Source of the DNA: an uncultured Saprospiraceae bacterium
Lineage (GTDB): Bacteria > Bacteroidota > Bacteroidia > Chitinophagales > Saprospiraceae
Assembly: GCA_938016265.1 (NCBI GenBank)
Contig: CALLWB010000018.1
Coordinates: forward strand, 1-64,000
DNA: 64,000 nucleotides
Direction: 5' to 3'
This document shows, piece by piece, positions 8,678 through 17,346 of this stretch (its first letter is position 1; every line of letters begins with the position of its first letter). The translations under genes and the position numbers were made by a program. A model generated the notes under the pieces. That model was not told where the DNA came from, did not search any database, and saw nothing but the letters and a program-made list of their open reading frames with translations.

Positions 8678-9663
8678 TGCTGTTTTTTTAAATAGTCCTT
8701 GAAAGTCGAGGATACATTTTCCCACGGTCTTGCATACTGATCGCGATTAGTCAGTTCTTCTAGCGAAAAAAGATTGGGCTTCGTAAAATACGCTTCCAGG
8801 CACTGACGAAGATCATCCTGGTTGCCTGTTGCATAGAACTTTGCAAAGGGATAGTTTTCGAGTTGTTCGTATTCGCCGGATCTAGAGGCTAATATGGGCA
8901 ATCCGATCAATGCCGCTTCGTGAAGACACATCCCAAACGACTCAAACAATGAATTGTGAATAAGCAGATCTTTGTTTGCCATTTTTCGGTGAATTTCTGG
9001 CTGCGGCACACAATTTTTAAGTGTTATCTTTTCTTGCAGTTCGTACCGTTTGATCTTTTCCTTAACCTTTATAAAATAGGCCGGATTGAATTCTCTATTG
9101 CCATAAATCTCCAGATTCCAGTTGGTGGATTTAAATTCGACAAGGACGTCTAATAACTCCAGAATTCCCTTTCCGGGAACGAAATTACTTACTACGATTA
9201 AATTCCTAATCCACTTTGAGTAATCTTGTTTTTTGCTTGAGGATACTACTCCTGGAGAAATAACATGAATATTGTTAATAGAGGAAAATCGATCCTTGAT
9301 TTTTTGCTTAATTGACTTACTAGTGACGATCAAAGGAATTTCGGCAATTATCTGCGCTTCTTTCTGAATATCATTCACCTCATCAGATATAAAACCTGGC
9401 AATAAATGAGCGAGTCCAATTACCTGAAATTTACTGGCCAAATCCAGGGAAGCATTGTGAAATTTGAACAACAGCAAGCTGTCAATAATTATGATATCAG
9501 GCTGACTACGCTCCACTTGTTTTAAATAATCTGTCAAATCATGGAGCTCAAACAACTCCAAATCGAAGTCTTCTTCTTTTAATTGTTCCAATAAAAACTT
9601 ATTGTATAAGTAGCCACCAGAAATTTGATCAATAGACCCCGGATTTAAGAAGTGTACAAACAT
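8674..9663 (-). CDS. Family 4 glycosyltransferase
   Basis: The 329-residue GT-B protein has the C-terminal nucleotide-sugar site of GT4 enzymes: VVSNFVPGKGILELLDVL at about 155-175 and the EX7E-like motif ESFGMCLHEAALIGLP near residue 240-255. The N-terminal half carries DIIIIDSLL and a poorly conserved acceptor domain. There is no transmembrane helix, so it should work at the cytosolic face of the membrane. It starts 1 bp after the CDP-alcohol phosphatidyltransferase, which suggests that the lipid made by that enzyme is its acceptor. Sugar donor and acceptor are unknown. Confidence 0.85.
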   Translation of the reverse strand: MFVHFLNPGSIDQISGGYLYNKFLLEQLKEEDFDLELFELHDLTDYLKQVERSQPDIIIIDSLLLFKFHNASLDLASKFQVIGLAHLLPGFISDEVNDIQKEAQIIAEIPLIVTSKSIKQKIKDRFSSINNIHVISPGVVSSSKKQDYSKWIRNLIVVSNFVPGKGILELLDVLVEFKSTNWNLEIYGNREFNPAYFIKVKEKIKRYELQEKITLKNCVPQPEIHRKMANKDLLIHNSLFESFGMCLHEAALIGLPILASRSGEYEQLENYPFAKFYATGNQDDLRQCLEAYFTKPNLFSLEELTNRDQYARPWENVSSTFKDYLKKQQ

Positions 9664-9664
9664 A

Positions 9665-10351
9665 CTATGATCTGAGGTTTAAAATGAAGACATAACAAAA
9701 AGAAATCATTACCAAACAAGAACTAACGGTCAAAAGTGGAAAGTATAAATTTTTGGCCATGAAATAAGGTGTTATCAAAGAAAAAAACAAAAACAATGCG
9801 ATTCCTACTGCAAATGGAAATCTTCCATCCAAAGATTTTCTTTTAAGAAACAGTTCTTCCAAAAGAACGTTTATATAACGAGAACCACCGACAAGCAATA
9901 TCCAAATAGGCATTAAATCGGTCAGAAAAAGATGAGCAGACACCAAACAGACGTAATAAGCATCTGATTCCATATCCAAATATTTTCCGAATGCAGACTC
10001 TTGATTCAGCTTTCTAGCCAGATATCCATCGATTCCATCAAGCACCAAAATGAAGAGTAATATCGAAGCAATTAACCAAAAGTCAATAATACTAACATTT
10101 GCATAAAGGACGATCAGAATGACCAGTCGTACAATTGTTACAAAATTGGACCATCCAAAAGGAAACGATGCACCTTCAAATCTAGGGATAAATTGAATTG
10201 TGTAATACAGAAAAGACGCCGAAGGCAATACAATTAACGGCCATAAACTGGCTGTCCAAAAGGTTAAAAAAATGGAAAAAAGTAATAGAACAGCGTGGAT
10301 CTTATCCCACTTGAGAATATTACTTACATTTGGGTTTGAGTTTTCATTCAC
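9665..10351 (-). CDS. CDP-alcohol phosphatidyltransferase family protein
   Basis: This family moves a phospho-alcohol or phosphatidyl group from a CDP donor to an alcohol. The 228-residue membrane protein has the full catalytic signature D-x2-DG-x2-AR-x8-G-x3-D-x3-D: Asp105, Asp108-Gly109, Ala112-Arg113, Gly122, Asp126 and Asp130, within about six hydrophobic helices. It is longer than the usual phosphatidylglycerolphosphate synthase and is not next to pgs or pss genes, so a specialised head group is likely. The start is a GTG at 10351; the nearby ATG triplets are out of frame. It is the first gene of the six-gene minus-strand operon and lies only 29 bp from the divergent flippase start. Confidence 0.87.
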   Translation of the reverse strand: MNENSNPNVSNILKWDKIHAVLLLFSIFLTFWTASLWPLIVLPSASFLYYTIQFIPRFEGASFPFGWSNFVTIVRLVILIVLYANVSIIDFWLIASILLFILVLDGIDGYLARKLNQESAFGKYLDMESDAYYVCLVSAHLFLTDLMPIWILLVGGSRYINVLLEELFLKRKSLDGRFPFAVGIALFLFFSLITPYFMAKNLYFPLLTVSSCLVMISFCYVFILNLRS

Positions 10352-10380
10352 ATGATAAACTTAGGTAATACCAAGCAAAA

Positions 10381-11826
10381 ATGATAAGAAATCCATCAAA
10401 TAACAAAGTGCAGACGGGGAAAGCGATTGTTTTGTTTACTTTTCTTTCTTTTTTACCTGCAGCGCTCGGTTTTTTCTTGCTTCCGGTGTATTTAAAATAT
10501 TACGAGCCGGGTGCTTATGGTGCACTTACGTTGTTGAATTTGATCTCCGGATTTTATGTTGCAATAGGTACCTTAAAGCTGGATGCGGCGGCAAGAACCA
10601 ATTACTATGACTACAAACACGATCCGGCGCAACTAAAAATGTATGTCTCTAGCATTTTCACGTATTCCCTAATATTGGCATTCGCGTTTTACTTTGTTTT
10701 TCTTGTTGTTGCTTATGTATTGTTAGAATATAACTACCAGGATATAGGTCTTAGCTTTTACCCTTATGGTTTAGTTGTGGTCACCTCCGGGCTATTTAGT
10801 TTGATGCTGGTTGTTTATTTTATTGTGTTGAAGAATGAATATCGATTGCGCGAATTTGCAGCGTATTCCATTGCGATTGTTAGCTTAAGTTTTTGTTTGC
10901 AATATGTGTTGATTGCAATTGTAAAAATGGGAATATTGGGCGCGCTGCTCGGCGTTATGATTGCAAAAGGGATAGTTGCTATTTCTTTGTTGATAAACAG
11001 GCGCGATCTGATCAATCTGAAGCCGGAAAGATCCATGCTTCGTGCATCACTGAAATTTTCAATTCCATTTCTTCCTTTTATAATTATTAACTGGTTTTTT
11101 TTGAATGGTGATCGTTTTTTGTTGGAGCACCTGTTGAGCATTAATGAGCTTGGGCTATATGCACTGCTTCTCAACGTATTGGGTCTAATAAAAGTATTTT
11201 TTCATGCTTTGGACGGAGCATTCAGGCCTTACTTGTTCAACCTATTTTCGAATAATTCTCCAGAGATATTCTCAAAAACGAAACAGGTCGCAAATTGGTA
11301 TTTTGTACTAGGAATGCTTGCCATTTCAGGGATCATACTTGTCGGAAGTAATTTAAATTTCATCACAGACAATACCCGATATCTAACTGTTATTCCGCTA
11401 TTTACTCTTGGAGGGTTGGTCATGATGCCGCAAATGTTTATCCGAATACCCGCCTTGATTTTGGTCTATTCCAAAGACTCAAAATTTATATCCTACGCTT
11501 CGTTTATTTCTTTGATCTTAATTGTCGTTCTATTTTTTATGTTAATACCAAAATTCCAACTATACGGAGCACTTTATGCGTTGGGCATTATGAATCTATT
11601 TCTGCTGATTCTGTTTTATTTTCAAGCTCAACGAGCAAAAAAATTAGACTACAACTTACCTGCCATTCTTTCCTGCTCCTTTGTGGCATGGATCGTAATA
11701 GGAGGACTTTTTTACTTCCGACAGGAATTGGACTGGAGTTATAATGTCTATGGGATCGTGCAATTCGCAGGCACTTTTTTGGTAGTCGCTTTATTCGGTT
11801 TTCTAAATAAACTGCATAAACGATAA
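10381..11826 (+). CDS. MOP-superfamily polysaccharide/lipid flippase (Wzx-like)
   Basis: The 481-residue protein is almost entirely hydrophobic helices, about 12-14, with a basic N-terminal region (GKAIVLFTFLSFLPAALGFF, PVYLKYYEPGAYG) of the Polysacc_synt/oligosaccharide translocase type. Proteins of this kind flip undecaprenyl- or lipid-linked sugars across the inner membrane. It is divergent from, and 29 bp away from, a lipid/sugar-modifying operon, which suggests it exports that product. A TACATTTG box at 10325-10332 on the plus strand matches the Bacteroidota -7 promoter motif TAnnTTTG and would lie within the start of the opposite gene. No polymerase or ligase gene is next to it. Confidence 0.85.
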   Translation: MIRNPSNNKVQTGKAIVLFTFLSFLPAALGFFLLPVYLKYYEPGAYGALTLLNLISGFYVAIGTLKLDAAARTNYYDYKHDPAQLKMYVSSIFTYSLILAFAFYFVFLVVAYVLLEYNYQDIGLSFYPYGLVVVTSGLFSLMLVVYFIVLKNEYRLREFAAYSIAIVSLSFCLQYVLIAIVKMGILGALLGVMIAKGIVAISLLINRRDLINLKPERSMLRASLKFSIPFLPFIIINWFFLNGDRFLLEHLLSINELGLYALLLNVLGLIKVFFHALDGAFRPYLFNLFSNNSPEIFSKTKQVANWYFVLGMLAISGIILVGSNLNFITDNTRYLTVIPLFTLGGLVMMPQMFIRIPALILVYSKDSKFISYASFISLILIVVLFFMLIPKFQLYGALYALGIMNLFLLILFYFQAQRAKKLDYNLPAILSCSFVAWIVIGGLFYFRQELDWSYNVYGIVQFAGTFLVVALFGFLNKLHKR

Positions 11827-12044
11827 CTCGTGCCAACTCCTGGCAAATTCATTTTGATCTTGTTAATTATTCCCCTAAGGAATTAAAATCAGTTCACAAA
11901 GACTAAACAAGCTGAATAAATAACTCAGAATTTAAAAAAAAGAGGACAATTCACTATCTTAATATACTGAAATATAACGAATTAGCCTTATTTTATATCA
12001 ATTAATATTAAGTTTAAGCCTGCCATTGGTTAAAATCACTCCTT

Positions 12045-13796
12045 ATGAAAACAGTAAAAACACTTTTTCTCCACCTGATTTTATTGATTTTTTCTACGCA
12101 ATTAGCTGCTCAAAATGTTGGAATCGGTACCGTAGCTCCAATGGAAAAACTCCATGTCGTAGGAAATGTAAAAGTCAGCACACTGCAAGGCACAGGTAAC
12201 CGGCTGGTATACACCAACAATAATGGAGTCTTAAGTTTTTTACCAACCCCCACTCCCGGCTTTATGTTGGTTGCGGATGCTGCCGGCAGTCCTTCTTGGA
12301 CAAATGCCACTGCATCCGGCGCAGCCTGGAACCTGCAAGGAAACGACAACACCAATGATGCCACCGATTTCCTTGGAACTACCGACAATGAAGACCTTGT
12401 ATTCAAAACAGACAACCAAGAAATCCTTCGCATAAATAGCAACGGCCGAGTAGAAATGGGCGGTCCCTCCAACTTCAATGGGGCAAAATTTGACATCGAT
12501 CTCCTAGGCAACCCGGGAGCTAGCATGGGGCAGCGAATACGAATGGAACAAGGAAACAATGGTTTTTATGGGATATACAAAGAGTTCCAAACAAAAGCAA
12601 GTGATACTAGATCAGCCATTGGAGAGCAAAACAATTTCTCAGGAAATGGCACCAACAGTTTACTAGGAGTTGTCAATCTTTTCTTCAGAAAACAAGGCGA
12701 TCAAATTGGAATGAGCAATTTCTTTAATCATACGGGACAGTTTACCGTAATCACCAATCCAATGCCTCGGCCAGCTTACATCAGAGGGGTACAAAATATT
12801 GTTCAGGATACGGTGACTACAAATATCATCTACGGGCTGTACAATGAATTCAGAGATATCCATGGCCTCGCTTATGGCGCCTATCACAATCTTGAACCAG
12901 AATCTTCTAGCCTCCAGGACGTCTATGGGAGTTATACTTCTATTACAAATAATGCAGGTGCTCGATATGGCAGCTACTACGACGTTCCCGGACAAACAGA
13001 CAACTCTTTTGCGACAGTTTTCAATCAAGGAAGTGTGGTCGCCAATGAATCTGGGGGAAATTACGACTTCAGAATAGAATCAAATAGCAGATCCCATGCC
13101 TTTTGGTTGGACGCAGACCAGGACTTAGCGGTATTGGGAACGGATACTCCGGACCTTAGCGGTAATGGTGCCAACATCGCAGGCACGACCGTCAACTTTG
13201 CAGCAGATTTTGACAAAGGGACTACCTCGGGAACGGCTATCGGCATTGGCTCGAGAGAATTTCTGCTAGATGGCGCCACAGAGACAAACATCAATAATGG
13301 TTTCGCGCCCTTAGTCCATCTGACTTACGACTTGGGTTACTCCACAACTGATCGCGCCTGGGATGATGTATATGCAGATGCTTATGTTACCGTCTCCGAC
13401 AAAAGGGAAAAACACGACATTCACAATCTATCCTACGGCCTTAGCGAAATTCTGAAAATGCGCCCCGTATCCTACAAATTAAACCGCGATCCAAATGGAG
13501 AAACTAAGCTCGGTCTGATCGCACAAGAAGTATTACCAATAGTAAAAGAAGCCGTCAAAACACACGACTACAAAATGGCAAACGAAGCGACCGAAAAATT
13601 TGAAGAGGTAGAACTCGAGCGAATGGGCATGACCTACCAGGATCTAATTCCCGTTTTGATCAAAGCCACTCAAGAGCAACAAGCACAAGTCGAGGAACTA
13701 AAAGCACTGACAAAACAGCAAGCAGAAGCACTACAAACGCAGCAAGAAGAATTAAACCAATTAAGAAAAATCATACAAACTCAGATCGAAAAATAA
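12045..13796 (+). CDS. Exported tail-fibre-like protein with S74 chaperone domain
   Basis: The 583-residue protein has a signal peptide (to about residue 22), then the NVGIGT-P-EKLHV segment common to Bacteroidota surface proteins. A central part follows with Tyr-Gly-Ser/Ala-Tyr and Tyr-Gly-Leu-Tyr motifs (beta-helix-like fibre). Next comes an S74 intramolecular chaperone domain: VSDKREKHDI with catalytic Ser451 and Lys456, then LGLIAQEVLP. It ends in a Gln/Glu-rich coiled coil (about 535-583). In phage fibres this domain drives trimerisation and then cuts itself off. There are no phage genes around it, so it is probably a cell-surface fibre. The next gene, 21 bp downstream, is a paralogue. 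Confidence 0.85.
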   Translation: MKTVKTLFLHLILLIFSTQLAAQNVGIGTVAPMEKLHVVGNVKVSTLQGTGNRLVYTNNNGVLSFLPTPTPGFMLVADAAGSPSWTNATASGAAWNLQGNDNTNDATDFLGTTDNEDLVFKTDNQEILRINSNGRVEMGGPSNFNGAKFDIDLLGNPGASMGQRIRMEQGNNGFYGIYKEFQTKASDTRSAIGEQNNFSGNGTNSLLGVVNLFFRKQGDQIGMSNFFNHTGQFTVITNPMPRPAYIRGVQNIVQDTVTTNIIYGLYNEFRDIHGLAYGAYHNLEPESSSLQDVYGSYTSITNNAGARYGSYYDVPGQTDNSFATVFNQGSVVANESGGNYDFRIESNSRSHAFWLDADQDLAVLGTDTPDLSGNGANIAGTTVNFAADFDKGTTSGTAIGIGSREFLLDGATETNINNGFAPLVHLTYDLGYSTTDRAWDDVYADAYVTVSDKREKHDIHNLSYGLSEILKMRPVSYKLNRDPNGETKLGLIAQEVLPIVKEAVKTHDYKMANEATEKFEEVELERMGMTYQDLIPVLIKATQEQQAQVEELKALTKQQAEALQTQQEELNQLRKIIQTQIEK

Positions 13797-13817
13797 CTTC
13801 ATTCAAATCAAATAGAT

Positions 13818-15542
13818 ATGAAAACCATTAAATACCTAATCCCTTGCTTCCTTATTGCCACTTTTACAAATCTTTTTGGGCAGAATGTAGGTATCGGAAC
13901 TGTAAATCCAACTGAAAAACTACATATTAACGGTAATGTTAGGATTACCGACCTTTCGGATAATAACAACAATACCCGCCTCGTCCTTGCAGACAATACA
14001 GGCGTGCTCACTACTATACCGAATGGAATCAATGATGCCGTGCTCACCTCCAATGCAATTGTCGGACTCAGCTGGCAACAACTTTCAGATGTGGGTTGGG
14101 GGCTGAGAGGGAATGCAGGCACAGGGCCTACCAATTTCATTGGGACAACAGACAATCAATATTTTCAAATCCGGGCAAACAACATTCCTTCGATTTATGT
14201 AAGTAGTATTGGATCTACTGGATTGGGAGGGCTACCGTCCAATTCAAAACTTACGATTAATGCTACAGATCCAAGCACCGGATTCCAATATGGAGAGCTA
14301 ATTCGAATGACAGAAAGGATGTCAGGTGGTCCCTGGTCTGGAGAAGTAAAATTCCTGGAAACTGACGCCACGGACATCCACTCTACTACAGCAGATTTTA
14401 ATTGGATTTCTGGTGATTCTGAAGAAAACACGATCGGGTATAACAATTTATTTGCCATATCTGGTACTGGTAATAAAGTCGGACTTTACAATCAGTTTGA
14501 AAATTCTCTTGGTGGCCTGAAAGCGGGGGTGGACACCTGGATTCGACCGGGGTCTTCCTCTGGGATTATCTATGGCTACCGTGCACGGATAAACAATACA
14601 TCAAACAGCACGCAGTCAGGCACCTACAGTATTATTTCAGGAGGCACAGGCACCATTTACGGATCGTACAACCGTATTATTCCAGGAACAACAAACCCAA
14701 CCACCGTTTATGGAAGCTATAACACCATGGACAATCTAGGAACGGGATTCAGAATTGCCGGATTTTTCAATGCAGCAGGCACCAATGGCTCCGCAGCTGT
14801 CTTCAATTCAGGAAAGGTAGTTGCCAATGAAGTGGGTGGTGATTATGACTTCCGTATTGAATCCGAAAATCTAACGCATGCCTTTTGGCTGGATGCTAGC
14901 AGAGACGCCGTTATCTTTGGTTCAGACGCAGCAGTAATGGTAGGAAATGGGACAGTCGTAGCGGGCACTAACGTTCGATATGTAGCTGATTTTGATTTGG
15001 GAACTGGCGTACAACACGGTACAGCAATTGGCATTGGTTCTCAGGAGTATCTCCTTGATGGAATATTCCAAACGCACATCAATACTGGTTTTGCGCCTAC
15101 CATAGATTTGGTACATGACTTAGGATATTCCACCACGGATCGGGCATGGGATGATGTTTTTGCAGACAATTTCATCACCGTGTCTGACGTAAGAGAAAAA
15201 AACAACATTACCGATCTTGCATACGGCCTTGAGGAGGTGCTAAAAATGCGCCCCGTCTCCTACAAACTCAACCGCGATCCATTTGGGGAAACCAAGCTAG
15301 GGCTAATTTCTCAAGAAGTATTGCCCCTTGTCAAAGAAGCGGTAAAAACACACGACCATAAAATTTTAGATGAGGACAAAGGCGTATTTGAAGAAATAGA
15401 GCTAGAACGAATGGGCATGAGCTACCAAGAATTAATTCCAGTATTAATCAAGGCAACACAAGAACAAAATGACCTAATCAAACATCAACAAACACAAATC
15501 GAAGAATTGCAACGGGAAGTCCAATTATTGAAGGAGAATTAG
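13818..15542 (+). CDS. Exported tail-fibre-like protein with S74 chaperone domain, paralogue
   Basis: At 574 residues it is built like the preceding gene: signal peptide, NVGIGTVNPTEKLHINGNV, a fibre-like centre, the shared block VVANE-GG-YDFRIES, and an S74 domain with VSDVREKNNI (Ser456, Lys461) and LGLISQEVLP. It ends with a coiled coil. The ends match the upstream paralogue closely while the centre (about 110-330) has diverged, as expected if the centre carries the binding specificity. A 21-bp gap implies co-transcription. It has no T9SS tail, so export past the outer membrane is unexplained. Confidence 0.85.
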   Translation: MKTIKYLIPCFLIATFTNLFGQNVGIGTVNPTEKLHINGNVRITDLSDNNNNTRLVLADNTGVLTTIPNGINDAVLTSNAIVGLSWQQLSDVGWGLRGNAGTGPTNFIGTTDNQYFQIRANNIPSIYVSSIGSTGLGGLPSNSKLTINATDPSTGFQYGELIRMTERMSGGPWSGEVKFLETDATDIHSTTADFNWISGDSEENTIGYNNLFAISGTGNKVGLYNQFENSLGGLKAGVDTWIRPGSSSGIIYGYRARINNTSNSTQSGTYSIISGGTGTIYGSYNRIIPGTTNPTTVYGSYNTMDNLGTGFRIAGFFNAAGTNGSAAVFNSGKVVANEVGGDYDFRIESENLTHAFWLDASRDAVIFGSDAAVMVGNGTVVAGTNVRYVADFDLGTGVQHGTAIGIGSQEYLLDGIFQTHINTGFAPTIDLVHDLGYSTTDRAWDDVFADNFITVSDVREKNNITDLAYGLEEVLKMRPVSYKLNRDPFGETKLGLISQEVLPLVKEAVKTHDHKILDEDKGVFEEIELERMGMSYQELIPVLIKATQEQNDLIKHQQTQIEELQREVQLLKEN

Positions 15543-15553
15543 AAGAATTCCAT

Positions 15554-15600
15554 CACGATCCCAATGGGTTTTGAATGTGGTCCGACTTTCGGCAGTTTAA
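15554..15600 (+). repeat. Dispersed repeat, truncated copy (GTGGTCCGACTTTCGG core)
   Basis: CACGATCCC, a few bases, then GGGTTTTGAATGTGGTCC and GACTTTCGG (core 15566-15592) match the copies at 29996 and 62475. Only the left half is present here. It sits in the 105-bp gap between two convergent genes. Confidence 0.85.
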
Positions 15601-15647
15601 AAAAGTTGGCTGACATTGTGTCAACACTCCATCAACCCTAGTTATTG

Positions 15648-17159
15648 TTAAGGAGTCTCTCCGACTAGCTCAATGCTATCAATCGTACCTACAAAAGGAA
15701 CGTTATTTGAGCCGTAGGCATAGGTGATTGGGCCAATGTAAATGGTGTCTCCGAAAACTGGAGGTGTCCCTGGCATAAGACCAGTTCCTCTGTAGGCAAT
15801 CCAATTGTCAGGAGTAACGCCAATATCGAAATTTGGTACTTGGTAATACCATAATATGGTGTTATTTGAGAGGCCTACAACACGCAAATCTGCACGGCCA
15901 TCTGGGACGACGTTTGTTCCTGCATCATTCACAGTAGAATAACCATTGACAGTATTTTTGCCTTCTACCGTATTTTCTTTACTGCCACGATGTCCAACAA
16001 CAAAATGAGAGGAATTTATACTATTAAAGTCTGGATAAACATGCGCTTGTATACCGGCAAATACGTAGGAGCTAATGTCAGGTGGTGCTATCTGACTATC
16101 TGCAAGTGTTCCAATACCAATGTTACGAACGATATATTCAAATGGAAAAACAACCTCTTTTGCATCCAATCGTCCTTGATCTCCATGGAAATGTACAGTG
16201 ACGTTACCTGAATTATCAAGAACCTCGGCACGGTAGCGTCCATTTGTTCTTGTTACTCCAGGTACTGCAGAGGGGTTGTTTGTTGTATAGTTAAGTAAAG
16301 GTCCATTACCCTCAAAATTGTCTGATACGTACTTCGGCATTTCGACCCCATGGTTTCGATTATTCCAAACAATACTGCGATCCGAAGCATCACACAATCC
16401 ATCCAAATTCACATCAACTGACAAGTAGCCAGTTTGATTCCGGTTATTCCAACAATAGCTTCGGTCACCAGCATCCACCATATTGTCAGAACTTGAATCA
16501 CCAGAATAGAGGGCGAAGATGTTATTGCCCATAGTTATTTGTGCATCGTTGCCGGCAGTCGGTGTTGCGCCTATTGTAAAATCCAAGGTAGTCGGCGTAC
16601 TGGATAAATTGATAAGAATTGCGCTAGTAACTCTAAGGTGATTGCGGTGAGCAATAGAAATGAAGTAAGCAGCCTGAGTGATCCCCTGAAAACTTACCGC
16701 AGAGATACCATCGGTAGATACGATATCGCCATCTCTTTGTAGCAGAGCGGATTGGGTCGCAACGATGACAGAAGGATCAATTTTGTCCCGCAGTTCTACA
16801 AGGACCCAGTCAACAAGTGCGTCGTTTCCTGTCGTAGAGAGGAGGCCATTGTCAAAGGTTTCGCCGCCGCTATTTACTAGGGTAAAACCTAGTGCTCCAT
16901 AGGGCTCTGAATTCGGCAGGTAGGTATTGCGGAGGTCATCGCGCATCAAGCCTGTGGTTTGGTCATAGGAACCTTGGAGAAAAACCTTGGCGTTTAAGGT
17001 AAGAATGGCAGAGCTATTGGTCTTGGAATCCATCTGATCGGTAACAAGAGACCTTCCATTTTCTGAATTTGAGCCTGTTTGTTGAAGAAACCAATTGGTA
17101 GGCATTGAAAAAAAATTGGCTATTATAAGAAAAGAAAGTAGTAAAATATTGTTTTTCAT
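15648..17159 (-). CDS. Exported dockerin-like repeat protein
   Basis: The 503-residue protein starts with a hydrophobic N-terminus (MKNNILLLSFLIIANFFSM) that looks like a signal peptide. Residues about 225-270 hold a dockerin-type I-like pair of Ca-binding loops, each with Val/Asn-D-x-x-D-R-S and a WNNRN motif. After that comes a C-terminal region of beta character with YGSNNVPFVGTIDSIELVG at the end, similar to the lectin/concanavalin-like domain of Bacteroidota exported 'hemagglutinin' proteins. There is no recognisable T9SS sorting tail. Function unknown; a surface or matrix protein is likely. Confidence 0.65.
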   Translation of the reverse strand: MKNNILLLSFLIIANFFSMPTNWFLQQTGSNSENGRSLVTDQMDSKTNSSAILTLNAKVFLQGSYDQTTGLMRDDLRNTYLPNSEPYGALGFTLVNSGGETFDNGLLSTTGNDALVDWVLVELRDKIDPSVIVATQSALLQRDGDIVSTDGISAVSFQGITQAAYFISIAHRNHLRVTSAILINLSSTPTTLDFTIGATPTAGNDAQITMGNNIFALYSGDSSSDNMVDAGDRSYCWNNRNQTGYLSVDVNLDGLCDASDRSIVWNNRNHGVEMPKYVSDNFEGNGPLLNYTTNNPSAVPGVTRTNGRYRAEVLDNSGNVTVHFHGDQGRLDAKEVVFPFEYIVRNIGIGTLADSQIAPPDISSYVFAGIQAHVYPDFNSINSSHFVVGHRGSKENTVEGKNTVNGYSTVNDAGTNVVPDGRADLRVVGLSNNTILWYYQVPNFDIGVTPDNWIAYRGTGLMPGTPPVFGDTIYIGPITYAYGSNNVPFVGTIDSIELVGETP

Positions 17160-17346
17160 ATTTGTGTATTTTGATAAATACGGACAGATTTGGGATTGTT
17201 ATTTTTACACTATGTTGCTAGTATCCAACAATATACGATTTCGAAACGATCCGATCAAGTACTAATAATTAAGTACTGATTCTAAACCAAATTTTTGATA
17301 CACATGCCTACTCCACTAGGTTAAGTAAGTAGTTTTAATAACTCCA

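Noticed and set aside
11827-11850. TGCCA-ACTCC-TGGCA hairpin after the flippase
   Set aside because: Only five pairs and no clear T-run, so not called as a terminator.
12045-15542. Prophage tail-fibre genes
   Set aside because: No capsid, tail, integrase or terminase genes; signal peptides point to exported bacterial proteins.
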